NCBI GenBank assembly: GCA_965661005.1
Contig: CBFICB010000001.1
Span: 310,001 to 374,000, forward strand
DNA: 64,000 nucleotides
Direction: 5' to 3'
Origin: UBA5109 sp965661005
Lineage (GTDB): Bacteria > Pseudomonadota > Gammaproteobacteria > Pseudomonadales > Pseudohongiellaceae
Below, piece after piece: positions 16,299 to 24,566 of the stretch. The notes below the pieces were generated by a model. It had not been told where the DNA came from. It saw only the letters and a list, made by a program, of their open reading frames with translations, and searched no databases. The position numbers were made by a program, and so were the translations under genes. Each line of letters starts with the position of its first letter. Position 1 is the stretch's first letter.

Positions 16299-17744
16299 TC
16301 ACTCTGCTTCAAAGAAAGCTTTAAATCCGCCATACAGTTCCCATAAATCAATTTTGGAAGATACTTCATAAGGGGAATGCATGCTGACTATGCCAATGCC
16401 AACATCAATAACATCCATGTTTTGTTCGGCAAACCAGGCGGCGATGGTGCCACCACCATAACCCGAATCATATGAATGGGTTTGCCATTTTATGTTTGCA
16501 TCGTCGAAGATGCCGCGTATGTATGCAAAAAATTCTGAATTGGCTTCTCGTCCAGCACCATATTCTTTTACCACCAAGCCATAGCCTAATCTTGAAGTGA
16601 GCATTTGATTTTGCGGACTGGGGAATATTGGATTTAAGGCCGTTGTTGTATCACTCACCAGAACTTTGGTTTGGGCATAAGTTCTTCGTAAATCCAAATC
16701 ATTGAATGAGCCAGATGTTTGATCGATTAACTCGGCAATAAGGGTATTGAACCATTCGGAATTAACACCAGTGTTCCATGAGCGGGTTTCTTCGTTGTTG
16801 ACGGCATAGGCAAATATTGTTTGCTCAGGAGTGCCAACATCAGCAATTGCACGTAAACTCACATAAGCTGTTGCGCGATCATCCTGCCCATAGGCAGCAA
16901 CTAATGCGCGGTCGAGTCCAACATCTCGCGGGCTTGTTACGGGAATAATTTGTAGATCTGCTGAAAGTAAATCTTCTTCCTTAATTCCATATTCCTCTTC
17001 AAGAATGACAAGCAAACGGTCCGATGGCATATCAAAATCAGAACCTTCTGCGACAGGTAAAGATCCGATAATGGGTTCCAGTTCTTCTGTAGCAATTACT
17101 TCGCGTTGAGTTCTGTTTCTATAATCAGTATCGACATGTGGTGCTAAATCAGTAATCAGTATAATTGGATCTTCTTCATCCAATCCTATTTCAACCCATA
17201 CGGTAGAACCATCTGTTTTATCAACCCGTCCAATAATGCCTAAGGGTATATTGACCCATTGATAGTTTTTGATACCACCATGCACCTGAGTATCAATGGT
17301 GACCGCACCATTTCTGTCACGCAAAGCAATGGTCTTAAATTCAATGCGTGGCGAATCGATATGTGTGTTGACTATTCTTGTGCCGCTGGTAATGGGCTGA
17401 TTGCCGATAATAAATAAAACCAGGGTTCTGTCACGATTGATTGCATACCACCGAGAGCCTGGCGTCATAGCAGAGTCATCAATATCTGGCGTCCAAGCTG
17501 CAAAGCCTTCAGCTTCGGCATATTTTACGCCTTCTCTTACAAACCACATTTCACTTCGAGCCACGTCTAAGAAGTCTTTAAAGGCTTCTGTAAAGTTCAT
17601 CACCTCAGCTTGCTCTTGCTGGTCAATTTCTAGCCAGGCTGAACTGAAGGTCTGCGCAAAAGACGAGGAAACCAGGGCGATCGTAAAAACAGTTGCAAAG
17701 CTGGTGTAAACAGCGATGAATCTGCTTCTTATAATCTTACTCAT
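16299..17744 (-). CDS. M18 family aminopeptidase with signal peptide
   Basis: A 481-residue M18 (aspartyl aminopeptidase-like) enzyme. The ATG at 17744 has AGGAG upstream and starts a signal peptide (RFIAVYTSFATVFTIALVSSSFAQ); the longer frame from 17837 would run into queG. Zinc-site motifs are NTHIDSPRIEF, the DDRATAYVSL aspartate pair, AVNNEETRS and the terminal GIVSMHSPYE block. M18 enzymes are normally cytoplasmic dodecamers removing N-terminal residues, so a secreted form is unusual. It stands as a separate unit, 68 bp after queG on the same strand. Confidence 0.87.
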   Translation of the reverse strand: MSKIIRSRFIAVYTSFATVFTIALVSSSFAQTFSSAWLEIDQQEQAEVMNFTEAFKDFLDVARSEMWFVREGVKYAEAEGFAAWTPDIDDSAMTPGSRWYAINRDRTLVLFIIGNQPITSGTRIVNTHIDSPRIEFKTIALRDRNGAVTIDTQVHGGIKNYQWVNIPLGIIGRVDKTDGSTVWVEIGLDEEDPIILITDLAPHVDTDYRNRTQREVIATEELEPIIGSLPVAEGSDFDMPSDRLLVILEEEYGIKEEDLLSADLQIIPVTSPRDVGLDRALVAAYGQDDRATAYVSLRAIADVGTPEQTIFAYAVNNEETRSWNTGVNSEWFNTLIAELIDQTSGSFNDLDLRRTYAQTKVLVSDTTTALNPIFPSPQNQMLTSRLGYGLVVKEYGAGREANSEFFAYIRGIFDDANIKWQTHSYDSGYGGGTIAAWFAEQNMDVIDVGIGIVSMHSPYEVSSKIDLWELYGGFKAFFEAE

Positions 17745-17812
17745 AACTATCTCCTGAATTGTTGCTCTAAAGCATAGAGTATTTTTGAGCTTGCATCTAT
17801 TAAGGTGGCATA

Positions 17813-18862
17813 TTAACCATGTTGAGTCAGAGCCCAATTAACATGTTCTCTGACCAAAGCAGAAGGGTGATTGCTCCTGCTTTGCAAAGCGCCGATAATT
17901 TCAGGACTTTGTTCTGCGTTGCCTAATCCAACAGCCAGATTTCGTAACCAGCATTCGTAACCGATGCGTCTAATCGGAGAACCAGCTGTTTTTTCTGCAA
18001 ACTCGTCCTCAGTCCACATAAAAAGTTTAATAAGTTCTGCCTGATCTAGTTCATGTCGAGGCGAAAAATCTTTTTCACTTGTCGAAGAAGAAAATTTATT
18101 CCATGGGCAACACAACTGGCAATCATCACAACCAAAGACACGGTTGCCCATTAAGGGTCTTAGTTCCTTCGGAATAGATGTTCTTAGTTCAATAGTTAAA
18201 TATGAAATACATTTACGTGCATCCAGAGTATTAGGTGCAACAAAGGCATTAGTTGGGCAGATATCAATACAAGCCCTGCAAGTACCACAGTGATCATCAG
18301 CTTTTTTATCGACAGCTAAAGGCAGATCGGTAAACAGTTCGCCAAGAAAAAACCAGGAGCCAGCATTTTTATTTATCAGCATAGTATTTTTGCCGATCCA
18401 GCCTAACCCGGCTTTTTCAGCAATGGCCCGCTCCAGCACAGGCGCGCTATCCACCAAGGCACGATAACCAAATTTGCCAGTATGTTCCTGAATTTTATCA
18501 GCCAGTCTTTGCAGTCGTTGCCGTATCACTTTGTGATAATCACGTCCAAGAGCATACCGGCTGATATAGGCCAATGATGAATTGTTTAATGTTTCCAAGC
18601 TCTTTGGGTCTGCTGGAAGGTAATCCATTCGAGCAGAAATAATTCTTACAGTGCCAGGCAGTAATTCCTCAGGGTGGCTACGCATGGAGCCATGCCGTTG
18701 CATGTAATCCATATTGCCGTGAAAATTATTCTGTAACCAATTGTTTAAATGTGACTCAGCATCACTAAGGTCAATATCACTGATACCAATTTGCTGAAAT
18801 CCCAACTCACGCCCCCAGGTTTTAATGTCGTCAGCTAGTTTTGAAAAATCAATATCAGTCAT
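17813..18862 (-). CDS. queG: Epoxyqueuosine reductase
   Basis: A 349-residue cobalamin-dependent enzyme that reduces epoxyqueuosine to queuosine in tRNA, the last step of queuosine synthesis. Two [4Fe-4S] sites are visible: CGTCRACIDICPTNAF near residue 190 and CDDCQLCCPWNK near 245. The N-terminal corrinoid-binding domain contains HGNMDYMQRHGSMR and the GRDYHKVIRQRL block. The C-terminus carries HEAT-like repeats (GYECWLRNLAVGLGN). In enterics queG sits next to nnr; here it stands apart, between the M18 peptidase and the triple-DnaT gene. Confidence 0.94.
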   Translation of the reverse strand: MTDIDFSKLADDIKTWGRELGFQQIGISDIDLSDAESHLNNWLQNNFHGNMDYMQRHGSMRSHPEELLPGTVRIISARMDYLPADPKSLETLNNSSLAYISRYALGRDYHKVIRQRLQRLADKIQEHTGKFGYRALVDSAPVLERAIAEKAGLGWIGKNTMLINKNAGSWFFLGELFTDLPLAVDKKADDHCGTCRACIDICPTNAFVAPNTLDARKCISYLTIELRTSIPKELRPLMGNRVFGCDDCQLCCPWNKFSSSTSEKDFSPRHELDQAELIKLFMWTEDEFAEKTAGSPIRRIGYECWLRNLAVGLGNAEQSPEIIGALQSRSNHPSALVREHVNWALTQHG

Positions 18863-19055
18863 AGTTAAAAAATATTTTTATTTAGTAAGCAGATCAAATT
18901 AAAGTTCAATATGTTGCATTCATAAAGATTCAAGAAGCGTCGCAAGCGAAGTCTAAGCAAGGAAAAAAAATGATAAAAGAAGCAATCAAGTGTCGTATGC
19001 AATTGAATAAAATTATATTTTTAACAAAGCCCAGACTAGCGTAGTAGCTTGCATA

Positions 19056-20168
19056 TTATTCTGCCCAGCTTCTATCTGTAAACCTTTCAATGGTGTTCTG
19101 AACTTGCTGTGTTGAAGGCAGGTTTGCTTGCTGATGATGTGCCCACTTATATTTTACGTGTTGCAGGAATTTTGTATTCCAGGATGGGTGCGCTTCTTTA
19201 CGATCATGCCAGTATAAAATGAATTCCTTAACTTGATCGCGAGCAAAGCTTTCATCAATATTAGCCATCTCCAGCACTTCAAAGCAAGCTGGGCTTGGCT
19301 CATAATCCATTGGAATTAGGCGTGGCGTCGGGTCGTTCTCAACAGCCAGAGTGAATTTGGCCCATTGCCTGCGTATATGCGCTATAAATTTCGTGTTCCA
19401 TGTACTGGTAATCAGCCCTCGCTCTTTCCAATACAAAATAAATTCAGGAATGGAATCTTCTATAAAACTACTATTAACGCCAGCATTTTCCAGAATGCTC
19501 AGCGCTTCCTCGCTGGGGCGCCATGAACTATTCATGTCGGACTCAAGTTCTTTAGCGCCCTGATAACTTTGCTCTTTACGCCAGTCTTTGAGTATCCAAT
19601 TAAGAAAAGTATTGTGCCAGGAGTACTGAGCTTTTTGGCGTTGCCGCCAATACATGACGAAACTTTTTACACGCTGATCAATAAACTCTCTAGGAATATT
19701 ATGCTGCTTAAACTGTTGATAAAGTCCTTCATCAGGCTGCCAGTTTGGGGGAATGAAATTTGCCTTGCCGCTTGATTCGGTACTATTAAACACTGAATTA
19801 AGCGTGTTGGGTTTTTTTAAGTCAGTTTTGGGTTTAACAGCCGGGCTTTCAATATCATCGGTATAAGCTTGGTTAATTGCAATCAGAAAAGTATCGGAGT
19901 TTTCGATAACAGCTTCAATCTGAATCAGTCCTTTTTCCAGGAGATTTTGACGGATGCGTTTGATATCGATTAATGACCAGAAAGGCATAGCTTTCTGTAA
20001 AATTTGATAATTAAGTTCAGCCCATCGTAGTTGCTGACGGATGATCAGAGGGTGTTGGACAAATAGCTCACTGATGACATGCAGCATGACGGTTTCTTCA
20101 AGCCCAATGGTCGCAGCCAGGGTTGGAGAAATTAATAAAGGACGTTCAGGTATCAGGCTTGAGCTCAT
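19056..20168 (-). CDS. DnaT-like protein with three DnaT domains
   Basis: A 370-residue protein. Residues about 1-100 form a helical, DnaT/DnaD-like N-terminal part (LISPTLAATIGLEETVMLHV). After a linker it carries three copies of the DnaT single-strand DNA-binding domain at about 138-197, 212-272 and 285-345. Each has the pattern FxxYWxxR...S/TWxxxFxxxxxxxW (VMYWRQRQ...SWHNTF; ILYWKERG...TWNTKF; ILYWHDRK...SWNTKF). E. coli DnaT has one such domain and works with PriA/PriB to reload DnaB at stalled forks. The gene is three genes away from dnaB on the same strand, which fits a primosomal role. The triple repeat is unusual. Confidence 0.85.
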   Translation of the reverse strand: MSSSLIPERPLLISPTLAATIGLEETVMLHVISELFVQHPLIIRQQLRWAELNYQILQKAMPFWSLIDIKRIRQNLLEKGLIQIEAVIENSDTFLIAINQAYTDDIESPAVKPKTDLKKPNTLNSVFNSTESSGKANFIPPNWQPDEGLYQQFKQHNIPREFIDQRVKSFVMYWRQRQKAQYSWHNTFLNWILKDWRKEQSYQGAKELESDMNSSWRPSEEALSILENAGVNSSFIEDSIPEFILYWKERGLITSTWNTKFIAHIRRQWAKFTLAVENDPTPRLIPMDYEPSPACFEVLEMANIDESFARDQVKEFILYWHDRKEAHPSWNTKFLQHVKYKWAHHQQANLPSTQQVQNTIERFTDRSWAE

Positions 20169-20336
20169 TCTCGGCTTCAGTTTCTAAAGGGATAAAAAAT
20201 GCTATCACATAATTGAAAGCACTGTCAGGATATAAAGCTGTGGTAATCCTGTGGAAATAATTAAGTAAAAAGATCTCAATATTCAATAAACATATATAGA
20301 GTTTTTGGCACACATGCTGGTGTCGGCAAATGAATT

Positions 20337-21707
20337 TTATAGAGCATCAAGTGCTTCGCTTAAACGTGATACGGCAATGACTTTCATACCTTTAATTGCT
20401 TGTTTAGGCGCATTGGCTTTTGGCACAATTGCTCGGGTAAATCCATGCTTGGCAGCTTCTTGTAAACGCTGCTGACCGTTGGGCACGGGTCGAATTTCCC
20501 CAGCAAGACCGACTTCACCAAATACTACCAATTCCTGATTCAGCGCTTTGTCTTTAAAGCTGGAAACGATAGCCAGTATTAGGGCTAAGTCTGCGCTGGT
20601 TTCAGTTACGCGAACACCGCCAACCACATTTACAAATACATCCTGATCAGCCATGAACAAACCACCATGGCGATGTAATACAGCTAGCTGCATGGCCAAT
20701 CGGTTATGATCAAGACCAACAGCAATACGACGAGGGTTTCCAAACTGGGAGCTGTCGACCAAGGCTTGAATTTCTATTAACAAGGGTCGCGTGCCTTCCC
20801 ACAATACAGTGACTAAAGAGCCAGGAGAAATTTCTTCGGTACGAGCCAGAAAAATAGCCGATGGGTTTTTTACTTCTTTTAAACCGGTTTCGGTCATTGC
20901 AAAAACACCAAGCTCGTTGACAGCTCCAAAACGGTTTTTTTGGCCGCGCAAAGTGCGATAGCGTGAATCATCTCCTCCTTCGAGCATGACGAAACAGTCG
21001 ATCATATGCTCAAGCACTTTGGGCCCGGCCAGGTTGCCATCTTTAGTCACATGACCGACAAAGAAGATAGCTGTGTTTGTTTGCTTGGCGTATTGCACCA
21101 GATAAGCGGCGCATTCACGCACCTGACTCACTGAGCCGGGAGCTGAGGCAATATCTGCGCTATGCATCACTTGTATAGAGTCAATGACCATTAGCTTTGG
21201 TTGGTGTTCTTGCGCGACATCAGTAATTTCTTTGACATTGGTTTCTGCCAGCATCAATAATTTGTCTGTAGGAAGGCCGAGGCGTTTAGCTCGCATGGCA
21301 ACTTGCTGAAGTGATTCTTCTCCAGTGACATACAGTGCCTTAGTCTCTTGGGAAAGCTTGCACAGTATCTGCAGTAGTAAAGTACTTTTTCCCGCGCCTG
21401 GATTGCCGCCGATCAGCACGGCTGAACCTGGCACAATACCGTCACCCAGAACACGATCAAATTCTCCAATGCCTGTGGCAATACGAACTTGCTCGTCGAG
21501 ATTGATATCGTTCAGAGTGGTAACTGAAGACAGGCTGCCGGTAATGCCCTGACGCTTAAAATTTGCGGCTGCCGAAGGAGCATTGGCAGGGCCAAGATTT
21601 ATTTTGGATAAAGTATTCCACTCCCCACAACTGGCGCACTGACCTTGCCATTGGCCATGTTCAGTGCCGCAATCATTACAAACATAGGCTGACTTTTGTT
21701 TCGCCAT
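20337..21707 (-). CDS. radA: DNA repair protein RadA (Sms)
   Basis: A 456-residue RecA-like recombination helicase. An N-terminal C4 zinc finger (CNDCG...CASCGEWNT) is followed by the Walker A GGNPGAGKST, the Walker B region LMVIDSIQ, the RadA-specific KNRFG motif (GQKNRFGAVNELGVF) and a Lon-like C-terminal domain (GGVRVTETSADLALILA, FGEVGLAGEIRPV). RadA extends D-loops and processes branched intermediates. It begins one base after the alr stop, so dnaB-alr-radA looks like one operon. Confidence 0.96.
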   Translation of the reverse strand: MAKQKSAYVCNDCGTEHGQWQGQCASCGEWNTLSKINLGPANAPSAAANFKRQGITGSLSSVTTLNDINLDEQVRIATGIGEFDRVLGDGIVPGSAVLIGGNPGAGKSTLLLQILCKLSQETKALYVTGEESLQQVAMRAKRLGLPTDKLLMLAETNVKEITDVAQEHQPKLMVIDSIQVMHSADIASAPGSVSQVRECAAYLVQYAKQTNTAIFFVGHVTKDGNLAGPKVLEHMIDCFVMLEGGDDSRYRTLRGQKNRFGAVNELGVFAMTETGLKEVKNPSAIFLARTEEISPGSLVTVLWEGTRPLLIEIQALVDSSQFGNPRRIAVGLDHNRLAMQLAVLHRHGGLFMADQDVFVNVVGGVRVTETSADLALILAIVSSFKDKALNQELVVFGEVGLAGEIRPVPNGQQRLQEAAKHGFTRAIVPKANAPKQAIKGMKVIAVSRLSEALDAL

Positions 21708-21708
21708 A

Positions 21709-22815
21709 CTATTTTTTATATTCCCTGCTTACCCGGTTTGCGATACTGCAAGTTAAATTATAGGAGAGAATACCTGTGTGTTCGGCGATTTCATCCAGAG
21801 AAAGGTCATCTCCCCATAGGGTCACACTGTCGCCTAGCCGAGCATCAGGGTCAGGGCTTAAATCGATAGCTAACATATCCATTGATACACGCCCGGTGGT
21901 TATCGTTCGCTTGCCGTTGATTAAGGCCGGAGTGCCATTGGGAGCATTGCTGGGATAGCCGTCGGCATATCCAATGCTAACAATACCAATGCGCATATCG
22001 CGCGGACAAATGAATTGTGAGCAATAACCCACATTGTCTCCGGCCTTACAGTTTTGAATAGCGATTAATCTAGCTTCAAGCGTCATAACCGCTTGTAAAC
22101 CAAAGCTTTCTCGACGCGAGGGCACATCAGAAAAAGCGAAAGGTGAACTGCCGTAAAGCATAATACCCGGCCTTACCCAATCTGAACTTTCTCCAAAGTT
22201 GGTTAATAAAGCTGAAGATGCGGCAATGCTGGTAGCAGCTGTGTCAGGAATGAGCTTAGTAATAGCTTCAAAGCTAGCGAGTTGTTGCGTGTTAAGAGCG
22301 GAATCTCTCAAATTGGCATTGGCAAGATGAGTCATCAGGATAAGCTCCTGACACCAAGTTTTGCGCTGCAAGTTTTGATAGGCTGAAACAAAATTATCGG
22401 ACGTGATACCAAGGCGTCCCATTCCCGAATTCATTTTAAGCCAGAAGGTTAAGGGGTGAGCTAATTTGATTTTACTCAGTTCTTCTTCAAGCCAGTTTAC
22501 GTGCTCCAGATTATGAATCACTACCTGGTAGCCATTTTCGGCGATACGCTGAATATCGCTACGCTGAATAATGCCTTGTAAAATTAAGATTGCCTTGTTA
22601 CTGCCTGAGGCGCGTAGCTGGTCTGCCTCATCAACATCAGTGACAGCAAACACATCAGCTGCTTCCAGAGCTTCTGCCGTCGGCCCTAGGCCATGTCCGT
22701 AGGCATTGGCTTTGATAACAGCAACGATTTTTCGATTTTTGGCATGGGTGCGGGCAACCTCCAGGTTATTAGATAATGCCTTGAGATTTATGGTGGCTTT
22801 AACCCGATGGATCAC
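21709..22815 (-). CDS. alr: Alanine racemase
   Basis: A 368-residue fold-type III PLP enzyme making D-alanine for peptidoglycan. The PLP lysine lies in VIKANAYGHG near residue 34, and the catalytic tyrosine region in NVGYCSQF with the following GYADGYPSNAP block. MNSGMGRLG and SMDMLAIDL are also present. The start codon overlaps the dnaB stop as ATGA, showing translational coupling, and radA follows immediately, an order common in Gammaproteobacteria. Confidence 0.96.
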   Translation of the reverse strand: MIHRVKATINLKALSNNLEVARTHAKNRKIVAVIKANAYGHGLGPTAEALEAADVFAVTDVDEADQLRASGSNKAILILQGIIQRSDIQRIAENGYQVVIHNLEHVNWLEEELSKIKLAHPLTFWLKMNSGMGRLGITSDNFVSAYQNLQRKTWCQELILMTHLANANLRDSALNTQQLASFEAITKLIPDTAATSIAASSALLTNFGESSDWVRPGIMLYGSSPFAFSDVPSRRESFGLQAVMTLEARLIAIQNCKAGDNVGYCSQFICPRDMRIGIVSIGYADGYPSNAPNGTPALINGKRTITTGRVSMDMLAIDLSPDPDARLGDSVTLWGDDLSLDEIAEHTGILSYNLTCSIANRVSREYKK

Positions 22816-24272
22816 TCGTCGAAATCTCCGGCATCGTTGCCGTAACTGTTATAACCACCACTGAAGTTTTGTTCTGCGCTCATGGGCATATAATTTTCAA
22901 AACGCGTATATTTGCCAACGAAGCTTAAATTACAGGTGCCAATAGGGCCGTTACGTTGTTTGCCGAGAATTATTTCTGCCACGCCTTTATGTTCGGTGTC
23001 TTCGTTGTACACTTCATCACGATACACAAACATAATGACGTCGGCATCTTGCTCAATGGCACCAGATTCACGTAGGTCAGACATGACTGGGCGCTTGTTA
23101 GGGCGTTGCTCCAGACTGCGATTCAGCTGTGAAAGAGCAACTACCGGACATTCAAATTCACGGGCCATCAGTTTCAAGGCTCTTGATATTTCGGAAATTT
23201 CCCCGGTTCGGTTTTCAGACGAGCCACGTAATTGCATTAATTGCAGATAATCGACCATGATCATGCCGATTTTATTATTATGATCTTTAGCAACCCGTCT
23301 GGCTCTAGCGCGCATTTCTGTAGGGTTTAAGCCAACGGTATCGTCAATATATAGGGGTTTGCCAGTTAGCTTATTAATCGCCTGCGTTAGTTTGGGCCAG
23401 TCATCATCCAAAAGTTTGCCATTTCGCATACGGGTTTGGTCAACTTTGCCGATTGATGAAAGCATACGCGTAATTAAACTTTCAGCTGGCATTTCAAGGC
23501 TAAAAACCAACACTGGCAGAGGGTCTTCCTGACTTAAAATATAATTTTCTACCAGATTCATGGCAAAAGAGGTCTTACCCATTGAAGGGCGTCCGGCGAC
23601 AATAATGAGATCGGATTTCTGCAGGCCGGAGGTATGATTATTTAAATCCTTAAACCCTGTTGTCAGTCCGGTCAAATTGCCTTCTGCATTAAAAAGTTCT
23701 TCAAGACGATCAAGACCTTTTTTCAGGAGTGGGTCAACTGGCTGGGGGCCTCCATCCTTGGGCCGTTCGTCAGCAATTTTGAAGACTTGTTGTTCTGCTA
23801 TATCAAGCAGCTCAGCACTTTCTCGACCATCAGGGTTATAACCACTTTCAGCAATACTATTAGCCACTGAGATCATCTGACGGAGTATGGCTCTCTCACG
23901 TATGATGTGGGCATAAGCCAAAATATTTGCTGTGCTTGGTGTGTTACTGGCAAGTTCAGCCAGATAATCCAGTCCTCCGCATTGCTCCAGTTGATTCACA
24001 TGGTCCAATGCCTCGGCCAATGTCACCAGATCTATGGGTTTGCCGGCTTCACTCTGCTTATGCATAGCCGTGAAAATTATGCTGTGTTCTTTACGGTAGA
24101 AATCTGACTCTATCAGCACATCGGCGACATCATCCCAAACAGCATTATCCAACATGAGACCGCCCAACACGGCTTGCTCCGCATCAATTGAGTGCGGTGG
24201 CAATTTCAGGCTGCTGGTATTGCCTAGCGTAGCTTCTAAAGGCCTGGGTTGGCTGGAAGGATTATCCGACAT
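22812..24272 (-). CDS. dnaB: Replicative DNA helicase DnaB
   Basis: A 486-residue hexameric 5'-3' helicase. The N-terminal domain starts at LPPHSIDAEQAVLGGLML. The RecA-like C-terminal domain has the Walker A GRPSMGKTSFAMN, IMVDYLQLM (Walker B), SRALKLMAREFECPVVALSQLNR and RDEVYNEDT. The C-terminal tail is short and Gly/Asn-rich. The gene heads dnaB-alr-radA. In Pseudomonas-like genomes rplI directly precedes dnaB; here an oppositely oriented TonB-receptor/regulator unit lies between them. Confidence 0.97.
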   Translation of the reverse strand: MSDNPSSQPRPLEATLGNTSSLKLPPHSIDAEQAVLGGLMLDNAVWDDVADVLIESDFYRKEHSIIFTAMHKQSEAGKPIDLVTLAEALDHVNQLEQCGGLDYLAELASNTPSTANILAYAHIIRERAILRQMISVANSIAESGYNPDGRESAELLDIAEQQVFKIADERPKDGGPQPVDPLLKKGLDRLEELFNAEGNLTGLTTGFKDLNNHTSGLQKSDLIIVAGRPSMGKTSFAMNLVENYILSQEDPLPVLVFSLEMPAESLITRMLSSIGKVDQTRMRNGKLLDDDWPKLTQAINKLTGKPLYIDDTVGLNPTEMRARARRVAKDHNNKIGMIMVDYLQLMQLRGSSENRTGEISEISRALKLMAREFECPVVALSQLNRSLEQRPNKRPVMSDLRESGAIEQDADVIMFVYRDEVYNEDTEHKGVAEIILGKQRNGPIGTCNLSFVGKYTRFENYMPMSAEQNFSGGYNSYGNDAGDFDE

Positions 24273-24566
24273 TTACCTAAACTTTATATTATTAAGAGCA
24301 TTATTAAGAGCAACAATATTCTGTCGGATTAAGCCAACAGGGCTAGCAATATTAACTCAAATATTGCGTGCATGTGAGTGCAATCAGCGAATTTCTAATA
24401 AAAACTTTTATCCAGTTTAAAGAATCAAGAATTAACAAATCATTAACTTTTCGTAAACAGTTACAAAACAGTTAATTAGGCTGCTTATTGAAAAATTTAC
24501 TATAAGTTATGGTGCGTGATAGTCAGAACGATTATGGCTGAGTTATTGAAAAAAGGGGTAGTAAAA

